From assembly GCA_911728455.2 (NCBI GenBank), contig OU452230.1, positions 10,540,377 through 10,604,376 on the forward strand: a DNA stretch of 64,000 nucleotides. Reading direction: 5' to 3'. The notes beneath the pieces are model-generated. The model saw only the letters and a program-made list of their open reading frames with translations. It was not told the DNA's origin and ran no database searches. Origin of the DNA: Marthasterias glacialis (lineage: Eukaryota > Echinodermata > Asteroidea > Forcipulatida > Asteriidae). Of this stretch, positions 37,255-49,310 are shown piece by piece. The position numbers and the translations under genes were made by a program. The number at the start of each line of letters is the position of its first letter. Position 1 is the first letter of the stretch.

Positions 37255-38224
37255 ATGGGCTTTCCGACAATGCCAATCTTGGGGCTGCGGGATAAACAGG
37301 AAGGATGCCAGGGACTGCGGAGTGAGGACAACCCAAGGAGGTCCAGTGCAAACGGACATGCTGTGTGTGTACGTCAACAATAGCCAAGGCCGCTACGTGT
37401 GTGCCGGACCGAAGCCAGCAAAAAAAAACGCCGAAAAAAGAATTTGCAGCGCCATGGCCAATAACTCCAGAAATAATGGGGCTAGAGAGAAAATTCTTGT
37501 ACCTGCAGGTAGCTGCCATAGTTCTGCATCCGGAAATCTGGTTTTCCAGGCCAGCCTGGGCCATCTTCCGCCTTGAAAACACCAGGGAGCGGGGCTTCTC
37601 CGAATGCGCTTCAAACGCCTGTCTAATGGAACTTTTGTACACGAAGCTGTAACAGAGTGAAAACAAGACTTAGCAACGGCTCTATCTCCCAAAGTATTGG
37701 CGGGAAACTGACAAGTCTGACACTGCTGGAAAGCCCTGCTCATAAGCTTTCTGACAATGCCGGTCTTGGGGCTGCGGGATAAACAGGGAGGAAGCCAGGG
37801 ACCGCGGAGAGAGGACACACCAAGGATGTCCGTGCAAACCTCATGCAGTGTGTACGTCAACAATAGCCAAGGCCGCTACGTGTGTGCTGGACCGAAGCCA
37901 GCAAAAAAAAACGCCGAAAAAAGAAATTGCAGCGCCATGGCCAATTACTCCAGAAATAATGGGGCTAGAGAGAAATTTCTTGTACCTGCAGGTAGCTGCC
38001 ATAGTCCTGCATCCGCAAATCTGGTTTTCCAGGCCAGCCAGGGCCATCTTCCGCCTTGAAAACACCAGGGAGCGGGGCTGCTCCGAATGCGCTTCAAACG
38101 CCTGTCTTATGGAACTTTTGTACACGAAGCTGTAACAGAGTGAAAACAAGACTTAGCAACGGCTCTATTTCCCAAAGTATTGGCGGGAAACTGACAAGTC
38201 TGACACTGCTGGAAAGTCCTGCTC

Positions 38225-40166
38225 ATGGGCTTTGCGAAAATGCCGGTCTTGGGGCTGCTGGATAAACAGGGAGGAAGCCAGGGACCGCGGAGTGAGGACA
38301 CCCCGAGGATGTCCAGTGCAAACCGACATGCTGTGTGTACGTCAACAATAGCCAAGGCCGCTACGTGTGTGCTGGACCGAAGCCAGCAAAAAAAACGCCA
38401 AAAAAGGAAATTGCAGCGCCATGGCCAATAACTCCAGAAATAATGGGGCTAGAGAGAAATTTCTTGTACCTGCAGGTAGCTGTCATAGTCCTGCATCCGG
38501 AAATCTAGTTTTCCAGGCCAGCCAGGGCCATCTTCCGCCTTGAAAACACCAGGGAGCGGGGCTGCTCTGAATGCGCTTCAAACGCCTGTCTAATGGAACT
38601 TTTGTACACGAAACTGTATCAGAGTGAAAACAAGACTTAGCAACAGCTCTATCTCCCAAAGTATTGGCGGGAAACTGACAAGTCTGACACTGCTGGAAAG
38701 CCCTGCTCATGGGCTTTCCGACAATGCCGATCTTGGGGCTGCGGGATAAACAGGAAGGATGCCAGGGACCGCGGAGTGAGGACAACCCAAGGAGGTCCAG
38801 TGCAAACGGACATGCTGTGTGTGTACGTCAACAATAGCCAAGGCCGCTACGTGTGTGCCGGACCGAAGCCAGCAAAAAAAAACGCCGAAAAAGGAAATTG
38901 CAGCGCCATGGCCAATAACTCCAGAAATAATGGGGCTAGAGAGAAATTTCTTGTACCTGCAGGTAGCTGTCATAGTCCTGCATCCGAAAATCTGGTTTTC
39001 CAGGCCAGCCAGGGCCATCTTCCGCCTTGAAAACACCAGGGAGCAGGGCTGCTCCGAATGCGCTTCAAACGCCTGTCTTATGGAACTTTTGTACACGAAG
39101 CTGTAACAGAGTGAAAACAAGACTTAGCAACGGCTCTATTTCCCAAAGTATTGGCGGGAAACTGACAAGTCTGACACTGCTGGAAAGTCCTGCTCATGGG
39201 CTTTGCGAAAATGCCGGTCTTGGGGCTGCTGGATAAACAGGGAGGAAGCCAGGGACCGCGGAGTGAGGACACCCCGAGGATGTCCAGTGCAAACCGACAT
39301 GCTGTGTGTACGTCAACAATAGCCAAGGCCGCTACGTGTGTGCTGGACCGAAGCCAGCAAAAAAAACGCCAAAAAAGGAAATTGCAGCGCCATGGCCAAT
39401 AACTCCAGAAATAATGGGGCTAGAGAGAAATTTCTTGTACCTGCAGGTAGCTGTCATAGTCCTGCATCCGGAAATCTAGTTTTCCAGGCCAGCCAGGGCC
39501 ATCTTCCGCCTTGAAAACACCAGGGAGCGGGGCTGCTCTGAATGCGCTTCAAACGCCTGTCTAATGGAACTTTTGTACACGAAACTGTAACAGAGTGAAA
39601 ACAAGACTTAGCAACAGCTCTATCTCCCAAAGTATTGGCGGGAAACTGACAAGTCTGACACTGCTGGAAAGCCCTGCTCATGGGCTTTCCGACAATGCCG
39701 ATCTTGGGGCTGCGGGATAAACAGGAAGGATGCCAGGGACCGCGGAGTGAGGACAACCCAAGGAGGTCCAGTGCAAACGGACATGCTGTGTGTGTACGTC
39801 AACAATAGCCAAGGCCGCTACGTGTGTGCCGGACCGAAGCCAGCAAAAAAAAACGCCGAAAAAGGAAATTGCAGCGCCATGGCCAATAACTCCAGAAATA
39901 ATGGGGCTAGAGAGAAATTTCTTGTACCTGCAGGTAGCTGTCATAGTCCTGCATCCGAAAATCTGGTTTTCCAGGCCAGCCAGGGCCATCTTCCGCCTTG
40001 AAAACACCAGGGAGCGGGGCTGCTCCGAACGCGCTTCAAACGCCTGTCTAATAGAACTTTTGTACACGAAGCTGTAACAGAGTGAAAACAAGACTTAGCA
40101 ACGGCTCTATTTCCCAAAGTATTGGCGGGAAACTGACAAGTCTGACACTGCTGGAAAGTCCTGCTC
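38225..40166. repeat. Tandem duplication of a monomer pair, 971 bp
   Basis: A pair of distinguishable monomers alternates: 38,225 and 38,709, then 39,196 and 39,680, offset 971 bp. The first has GGCTTTGCGAAAATG, a CCAAAAAAGG A-tract variant and CCGGAAATCTAG; the second has CCGATCTTGG, ACAACCCAAGGAGGTCC and GTGTGCCGGACC. This is a true dimeric higher-order repeat. The same alternation, less regular, begins near 36,338. Confidence 0.88.
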
Positions 40167-43045
40167 ATGGGCTTTGCGAAAATGCCGGTCTTGGGGCTGC
40201 TGGATAAACAGGGAGGATGCCAGGGACCGCGGAGTGAGGACACCCCGAGGATGTCCAGTGCAAACCGACATGCTGTGTGTACGTCAACAATAGCCAAGGC
40301 CGCTACGTGTGTGCTGGACCGAAGCCAGCAAAAAAAACGCCGAAAAAAGAAATTGCAGCGCCATGGCCAATAACTCCAGAAATAATGGGGCTAGAGAGAA
40401 AAGTCTTGTACCTGCAGGTAGTTGTCATAATTCTGCATCCGAAAATATGGTATTCCAGGCCAGCCAGGGCCATCTTCCGCCTTGAAAACACCAGAGAGCG
40501 CTTCAAACGCCTGTCTAATGGAACTTTTGTACACGAAGCTGTAACAGAGTGAAAACAAGACTTAGCAACGGCTCTATCTCCCAAAGTATTGGCGGGAAAC
40601 TGACAAGTCTGACACTGCTGGAAAGCCCTGCTCATGGGCTTTCCGACAATGCCGGTCTTGGGGCTGCGGGATAAACAGGGAGAATGCCAGGGACTGCGGA
40701 GTGAGGACGCCCCGAGGATGTCCAGTGCAAACGTACATGCTGTGTGTGTACGTCAACAATAGCCAAGGCCGCTACGTGTGTGCTGGACCGAAGCCAGCAA
40801 AAAAAACGCCGAAAAAAGAAATTGCAACGCCATGGCCAATAACTCCAGAAATAATGGGGCTAGAGAGAAATTTCTTGTACCTGCAGGTAGCTGTCATAGT
40901 CCTGCATCCGAAAATCTGGTTTTCCAGGCCAGCCAGGGCCATCTTCCGCCTTGAAAACACCAGCGAGCGGGGCTGCTCCGAATGCGCTTCAAACGCCTGT
41001 CTAATGGAACTTTTGTACACGAAGCTGTAACAGAGTGAAAACAAGACTTAGCAACGGCTCTATCTCCCAACGTATTGGCGGGAAACTGACAAGTCTGACA
41101 CTACTGGAAAGCCCTGCTCATGGGCTTTCCGACAATGCCGGTCTTGGGGCTGCGGGATAAACAGGGAGAATGCCAGGGACTGCGGAGTGAGGACGCCCCG
41201 AGGATGTCCAGTGCAAACGGACATGCTGTGTGTGTACGTCAACAATAGCCAAGGCCGCTACGTGTGTGCTGGACCGAAGCCAGCAAAAAAAACGCCGAAA
41301 AAAGAAATTGCAGCGCCATGGCCAATAACTCCAGAAATAATGGGGCTAGAGAGAAATTTCTTGTACCTGCAGGTAGCTGTCATAGTCCTGCATCCGGAAA
41401 TTTGATTCTCCAGGCCAGCCAGGGCCATCTTCCGCCTTGAAAACACCAGGGAGCGGGGCTGCTCCGAACGCGCTTCAAACCCTTGTCTAATAGAACTTTT
41501 GTACACGAAGCTGTAACAGAGTGAAAACAAGACTTAGCAACGGCTCTATCTCCCAAAGTATTGGCGGGAAACTGACAAGTGTCACACTGCTGGAAAGCCC
41601 TGCTCATGGGCTTTCCGAAAATGCCGGTCTTGGGGCTGCGGGATAAACAGGGAGGATGCCAGGGACCGCGGAGTGAGGACACCCCGAGGATGTCCAGTGC
41701 AAACCGACATGCTGTGTGTACGTCAACAATAGCCAAGGCCGCTACGTGTGTGCTGGACCGAAGCCAGCAAAAAAAACGCCGAAAAAAGAAATTGCAGCGC
41801 CATGGCCAATAACTCCAGAAATAATGGGGCTAGAGAGAAAAGTCTTGTACCTGCAGGTAGTTGTCATAATTCTGCATCCGAAAATATGGTATTCCAGGCC
41901 AGCCAGGGCCATCTTCCGCCTTGAAAACACCAGAGAGCGCTTCAAACGCCTGTCTAATGGAACTTTTGTACACGAAGCTGTAACAGAGTGAAAACAAGAC
42001 TTAGCAACGGCTCTATCTCCCAAAGTATTGGCGGGAAACTGACAAGTCTGACACTGCTGGAAAGCCCTGCTCATGGGCTTTCCGACAATGCCGGTCTTGG
42101 GGCTGCGGGATAAACAGGGAGAATGCCAGGGACTGCGGAGTGAGGACGCCCCGAGGATGTCCAGTGCAAACGGACATGCTGTGTGTGTACGTCAACAATA
42201 GCCAAGGCCGCTACGTGTGTGCTGGACCGAAGCCAGCAAAAAAAACGCCGAAAAAAGAAATTGCAACGCCATGGCCAATAACTCCAGAAATAATGGGGCT
42301 AGAGAGAAATTACTTGTACCTGCAGGTAGCTGTCATAGTCCTGCATCCGAAAATTTGATTCTCCAGGCCAGCCAGGGCCATCTTCCGCCTTGAAAACACC
42401 AGGGAGCGGGGCTGCTCCGAACGCGCTTCAAATGCCTGTCTAATAGAACTTTTGTACACGAAGCTGTAACAGAGTGAAAACAAGACTTAGCAACGGCTCT
42501 ATCTCCCAAAGTATTGGCGGGAAACTGACAAGTGTCACACTGCTGGAAAGCCCTGCTCATGGGCTTTCCGAAAATGCCGGTCTTGGGGCTGCGGGATAAA
42601 CAGGGAGGATGCCAGGGACCGCGGAGTGAGGACACCCCGAGGATGTCCAGTGCAAACCGACATGCTGTGTGTACGTCAACAATAGCCAAGGCCGCTACGT
42701 GTGTGCTGGACCGAAGCCAGCAAAAAAAAACGCCGAAAAAAGAAATTGCAGCGCCATGGCCAATAACTCCAGAAATAATGGGGCTAGAGAGAAATTTCTT
42801 GTACCTGCAGGTAGCTGCCATAGTCCTGCATCCGAAAATCTGGTTTTCCAGGCCAGCCAGGGCCATCTTCCGCCTTGAAAACACCAGCGAGCGGGGCTGC
42901 TCCGAATGCGCTTCAAACGCCTGTCTAATGGAACTTTTGTACACGAAGCTGTAACAGAGTGAAAACAAGACTTAGCAACGGCTCTATCTCCCAACGTATT
43001 GGCGGGAAACTGACAAGCCTGACACTACTGGAAAGCCCTACTCAT
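40167..43045. repeat. Tandem duplication of a 3-monomer unit, 1,439 bp, with a 17-bp deletion
   Basis: Monomer spacings 467, 486, 486 at 40,167-41,605 repeat as 467, 486, 487 at 41,606-43,045. The 467-bp monomers lack GGGCTGCTCCGAATGCG between GAGCG and CTTCAAACGCC (40,499 and 41,938), as do later monomers near 43,862 and 44,334. Short GCG repeats at both sides of the missing stretch suggest deletion by slippage. The 467-bp units also share AGAGAGAAAAGTCTTG and CGAAAATATGGTATTCC; the monomers at 41,606, 42,559 and 43,530 share AAGTGTCACACTGC just ahead of the hairpin. Confidence 0.87.
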
Positions 43046-46000
43046 GGGATTTCCGACAATGCCGGTCTTGGGGCTGCGGGATAAACAGGGAGAATGCCAG
43101 GGACTGCGGAGTGAGGACGCCCCGAGGATGTCCAGTGCAAACGGACATGCTGTGTGTGTACGTCAACAATAGCCAAGGCCGCTACGTGTGTGCTGGACCG
43201 AAGCCAGCAAAAAAAACGCCGAAAAAAGAAATTGCAACGCCATGGCCAATAACTCCAGAAATAATGGGGCTAGAGAGAAATTTCTTGTACCTGCAGGTAG
43301 CTGTCATAGTCCTGCATCCGGAAATTTGATTCTCCAGGCCAGCCAGGGCCATCTTCCGCCTTGAAAACACCAGGGAGCGGGGCTGCTCCGAACGCGCTTC
43401 AAACGCCTGTCTAATAGAACTTTTGTACACGAAGCTGTAACAGAGTGAAAACAAGACTTAGCAACGGCTCTATCTCCCAAAGTATTGGCGGGAAACTGAC
43501 AAGTGTCACACTGCTGGAAAGCCCTGCTCATGGGCTTTCCGAAAATGCCGGTCTTGGGGCTGCGGGATAAACAGGGAGGATGCCAGGGACCGCGGAGTGA
43601 GGACACCCCGAGGATGTCCAGTGCAAACCGACATGCTGTGTGTACGTCAACAATAGCCAAGGCCGCTACGTGTGTGCTGGACCGAAGCCAGCAAAAAAAA
43701 ACGCCGAAAAAAGAAATTGCAGCGCCATGGCCAATAACTCCAGAAATAATGGGGCTAGAGAGAAAAGTCTTGTACCTGCAGGTAGTTGTCATAGTTCTGC
43801 ATCCGAAAATATGGTATTCCAGGCCAGCCAGGGCCATCTTCCGCCTTGAAAACACCAGAGAGCGCTTCAAACGCCTGTCTAATGGAACTTTTGTACACGA
43901 AGCTGTAACAGAGTGAAAACAAGACTGAGCAACGGCTCTATCTCCCAAAGTATTGGCGGGAAACTGACAAGTCTGACACTGCTGGAAAGCCCTGCTCATG
44001 GGCTTTCCGACAATGCCAATCTTGGGGCTCCGGGATAAACAGGGAGGATGCCAGGGACCCAGGAGTGAGGACAACCCGAGGATGTCCAGTGCAAACCGAC
44101 ATGCTGTGTGTGTACGTCAACAATAGCCAAGGCCGCTACGTGTGTGCTGGACCAAAGCCAGCAAAAAAAACGCCGAAAAAAGAAATTGCAGCGCCATGGC
44201 CAATAACTCCAGAAATAATGGGGCTAGAGAGAAATTTCTTGTACCTGCAGGTAGCTGTCATAGTCCTGCATCCGAAAATCTGGTTTTCCAGGCCAGCCAG
44301 GGCCATCATCCGCCTTGAAAACACCAGGGAGCGCTTCAAACGCCTGTCTAATGGAACTTTTGTACACGAAACTGTAACAGAGTGAAAACAAGACTTAGCA
44401 ACGGCTCTATCTCCCAAAGTATTGGCGGGAAACTGACAAGTCTGACACTGCTGGAAAGCCCTGCTCATGGGCTTTCCGACAATGCCGATCTTGGGGCTGC
44501 GGGATAAACAGGGAGGATGCCAGGGACCGCGGAGTGAGGACAACCCGAGGATGTCCAGTGCAAACGGACATGCTGTGTGTGTACGTCAACAATAGCCAAC
44601 GCCGCTACGTGTGTGCCGGACCGAAGCCAGCAAAAAAAAACGCCGAAAAAAGAAATTGCAGCGCCATGGCCAATAACTCCAGAAATAATGGGGCTAGAGA
44701 GAAAATTCTTGTACCTGCAGGTAGCTGTCATAGTTCTGCATCCGAAAATCTGGTTTTCCAGGCCAGCCAGGGCCATCTTTTGCCTAAAAACACCAGAGAG
44801 CGGGGCTGCTCCGAATGCGCTTCAAACGCCTGTCTAATGGAACTTTTGTACACGAAGCTGTAACAGAGTGAAAACAAGACTTAGCAACGGCTCTATCTCC
44901 CAAAGTATTGGCGGGAAACTGACAAGTCTGACACTGCTGGAAAGCCCTGCTCATGGGCTTTCCGACAATGCCGGTCTTGGGGCTGCGGAATAAACAGTAA
45001 GGATGCCAGGGACCGCGGAGTGAGGACACCCCGAGGATGTCCAGTGCAAACCGACATGCTGTTTGTACGTCAACAATAGCCAAGGCCGCTACGTGTGTGC
45101 TGGACCGAAGCCAGCAAAAACAAAACGCTGAAAAAAGAAATTGCCAGCGCCATGGCCAATAACTCCAGAAATAAAGGGGCTAGAGAGAAATTTCTTGTAC
45201 CTGCAGGTAGCTGCCATAGTCCTGCATCCGAAAATTTGGTTTTCCAGGCCAGCCAGGGCCATCTTCCGCCTTGAAAACACCAGCGAGCGGGGCTGCTCCG
45301 AATGCGCTTCAAACGCCTGTCTAATGGAACTTTTGTACACGAAGCTGTAACAGAGTGAAAACAAGACTTAGCAACGGCTCTATCTCCCAACGTATTGGCG
45401 GGAAACTTACAAGTCTGACACTGCTGGAAAGCCCTCCTCATGGGCTTTCCGAAAATGCCGGTCTAAGGGCTGCTGGATAAACAGGGAGGATGCCAGGGAC
45501 CGCGGAGTGAGGACACCCCGAGGATGTCCAGTGCAAACCGACATGCTGTGTGTACGTCAACAATAGCCAAGGCCGATACGTGTGTGCTGGACCGAAGCCA
45601 GCAAAAAAAACGCCGAAAAAAGAAATTGCAGCGCCATGGCCAATAACTCCAGAAATAATGGGGCTAGAGAGAAATTTATTGTACCTGCAGGTAGCTGCCA
45701 TAGTCTTGCATCCGAAAATCTAGTTTTCCAGGCCAGCCAGGGCCATCTTCCGCCTTGAAAACACCAGGGAGCGGGGCTGCTCCGAATGCGCTTCAAACGC
45801 CTGTCTAATGGAACTTTTGTACACGAAGCTGTAACAGAGTGAAAACAAGACTTAGCAACGGCTCTATCTCCCAAAATATTGGCGGGAAACTGACAAGTCT
45901 GACACTGCTGGAAAGCCCTGCTCATGGGCTTTCCGACAATGCCGGTCTTGGGGCTGCAGGATAAACAAGGAGGAAGCCAGGGACCGCGGAGTGAGGACAC

Positions 46001-46529
46001 CCCGAGGATGTCCAGTGCAAACCGACATGCTGTGTGTACGTCAACAATAGCCAAGGCCGCTACGTGTGTGCTGGACCGAAGCCAGCAAAAAAAACGCCGA
46101 AAAAAGAAATTGCAGCGCCATGGCCAATAACTCCAGAAATAATGGTGCTAGAGAGACATTTATTGTACCTGCAGGTAGCTGCCATAGTCCTGCATCCGAA
46201 ACTCTGGTTTTCCAGGCCAGCCAGGGCCATCTTCCGCCTTGAAAACACCAGGGAGCGGGGCTGCTCCGAATGCACTTCAAACGCCTGTCTAATGGAACAT
46301 TTGTACAGGAAGCTGTAACAGAGTGAAAACAAGACTTAGCAACGGCTCTATCTCCCAAAGTATTGGCGGGAAACTGACAAGTCTGACACTGCTGGAAAGC
46401 CCTGCTCATGGGCTTTCCGACAATGCCGGTCTTGGGGCTGCGGGATAAACAGGGAGGATGCCAGGGACCCAGGAGTGAGGACAACCCGAGGATGTCCAGT
46501 GCAAACCGACATGCTGTGTGTACGTCAAC

Positions 46530-49310
46530 AATAGCCAAGGCCGCTACGTGTGTGCTGGACCGAAGCCAGCAAAAAAAACGCCGAAAAAAGAAATTGCAGC
46601 GCCATGGTCAATAACTCCAGCAATAATGGGGCTAGAGAAAAATTTCTTGTACTTGCAGGTAGCTGCCATAGTCCTGCATCCGAAAATCTGGTATTCCAGG
46701 CCAGCCAGGGCCATCTTCCGCCTTGAAAACACCAGGGAGCGGGGCTGCTCCGAATGCGCTTCAAACGCCTGTCTAATGGAACTTTTGTACACGAAGCTGT
46801 AACAGAGTGAAAACAAGACTTAGCAACGGCTCTATCTCCCAAAGTATTGGCGGGAAACTTACAAGTCTGACACTGCTGGAAAGCCCTGCTCATGGGCTTT
46901 CCGAAAATGCCGGTCTAAGGGCTGCTGGATAAACAGGGAGGATGCCAGGGACCGCGGAGTGAGGACACCCCGAGGATGTCCAGTGCAAACCGACATGCTG
47001 TGTGTACGTCAACAATAGCCAAGGCCGCTACGTGTGTGCTGGACCGAAGCCAGCAAAAAAAACGCCGAAGAAAGAAATTGCAGCGCCACGGCCAATAACT
47101 CCAGAAATAATGGGGCTAGAGAGAAATTTCTTGTACCTGCAGGTAGCTGCCATAGTCCTGCATCCGAAAATTTGATTCTCCAGGCCAGCCAGGGCCATCT
47201 TCCGCCTTGAAAACACCAGGGAGCGGGGCTGCTCCGAATGCGCTTCAAACGCCTGTCTAATGGAACTTTTGTACACGAAGCTGTAACAGAGTGAAAACAA
47301 GACTTAGCAACGGCTCTATCTCCCAATGTATTGGCGGGAAACTGACAAGTCTGACACTGCTGGAAAGCCCTGCTCATGGGCTTTCCGACAATGCCGGTCT
47401 GGGGGCTGCAGGATAAACAGGGAGGATGCCAGGGACAGCGGAGTGAGGACACGCCGAGGATGTCCAGTGCATACGGCCATGCTGTGTGTACTTTAACAAT
47501 AGCCAAGGCCGCTACGCGTGTGCTGGACCGAAGCCAAAAAAAAACGCCGAAAAAAGAAATTGCAGCGCCATGGCCAATAACTCCAGAAATAATGGGGCTA
47601 GAGAGAAATTTATTGTACCTGCAGGTAGCTGCCATAGTCCTGCATCCGAAAATCTGGTTTTCCAGGCCAGCCAGGGCCATCTTCCACCTTGAAAACACCA
47701 GGGAGCGGGGCTGCTCCTAATGCGCTTCAAACGCCTGTCTAATGGAACTTTTGTACACGAAGCTGTAACAGAGTGAAAACAAGACTTAGCAACGGCTCTA
47801 TCTCCCAAAGTATTGGCGGGAAACTGACAAGTCTGACACTGCTGGAAAGCCCTGCTCATGGGCTTTCCGACAATGCCGGTCTTGGGGCTGCAGGATAAAC
47901 AGGGAGGATGCCAGGGACCGCGGAGTGAGGACACCCCGAGGATGTCCAGTGCAAACCGACATGCTGTGTGTACGTCAACAATAGCCAAGGCCGCTACGTG
48001 TGTGCTGGACCGAAGCCAGCAAAAAAAACGCCGAAAAAAGAAATTGCAGCGCCATGGTCAATAACTCCAGCAATAATGGGGCTAGAGAAAAATTTCTTGT
48101 ACTTGCAGGTAGCTGCCATAGTCCTGCATCCGAAAATCTGGTATTCCAGGCCAGCCAGGGCCATCTTCCGCCTTGAAAACACCAGGGAGCGGGGCTGCTC
48201 CGAATGCGCTTCAAACGCCTGTCTAATGGAACTTTTGTACACGAAGCTGTAACAGAGTGAAAACAAGACTTAGCAACGGCTCTATCTCCCAAAGTATTGG
48301 CGGGAAACTTACAAGTCTGACACTGCTGGAAAGCCCTGCTCATGGGCTTTCCGAAAATGCCGGTCTAAGGGCTGCTGGATAAACAGGGAGGATGCCAGGG
48401 ACCGCGGAGTGAGGACACCCCGAGGATGTCCAGTGCAAACCGACATGCTGTGTGTACGTCAACAATAGCCAAGGCCGCTACGTGTGTGCTGGACCGAAGC
48501 CAGCAAAAAAAACGCCGAAGAAAGAAATTGCAGCGCCACGGCCAATAACTCCAGAAATAATGGGGCTAGAGAGAAATTTCTTGTACCTGCAGGTAGCTGC
48601 CATAGTCCTGCATCCGAAAATTTGATTCTCCAGGCCAGCCAGGGCCATCTTCCGCCTTGAAAACACCAGGGAGCGGGGCTGCTCCGAATGCGCTTCAAAC
48701 GCCTGTCTAATGGAACTTTTGTACACGAAGCTGTAACAGAGTGAAAACAAGACTTAGCAACGGCTCTATCTCCCAATGTATTGGCGGGAAACTGACAAGT
48801 CTGACACTGCTGGAAAGCCCTGCTCATGGGCTTTCCGACAATGCCGGTCTGGGGGCTGCAGGATAAACAGGGAGGATGCCAGGGACAGCGGAGTGAGGAC
48901 ACGCCGAGGATGTCGAGTGCATACGGCCATGCTGTGTGTACTTTAACAATAGCCAAGGCCGCTACGCGTGTGCTGGACCGAAGCCAAAAAAAAACGCCGA
49001 AAAAAGAAATTGCAGCGCCATGGCCAATAACTCCAGAAATAATGGGGCTAGAGAGAAATTTATTGTACCTGCAGAAAGCTGCCATAGTCCTGCATCCGAA
49101 AATCTGGTTTTCCAGGCCAGCCAGGGCCATCTTCCACCTTGAAAACACCAGGGAGCGGGGCTGCTCCTAATGCGCTTCAAACGCCTGTCTAATGGAACTT
49201 TTGTACACGAAGCTGTAACAGAGTGAAAACAAGACTTAGCAACGGCTCTATCTCCCAAAGTATTGGCGGAAAACTGACAAGTCTGACACTGCTGGAAAGC
49301 CCTGCTCATG
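46530..49310. repeat. Duplication of a 3-monomer unit, 1,450 bp
   Basis: About 46,530-47,860 matches about 47,980-49,310 at a 1,450-bp offset (46891/48341, 47376/48826). Shared rare features are CCATGGTCAATAAC, TGTACTTGCAGG, GGTCTAAGGGCTGC (46,913/48,363), GCCGAAGAAAG with GCGCCACGGCC (47,067/48,517), CTCCCAATGTATTGG and GTGTACTTTAACAATAG. Small private changes, such as TGCAGAAAGCTGCC at 49,071, show some divergence since copying. Confidence 0.88.
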
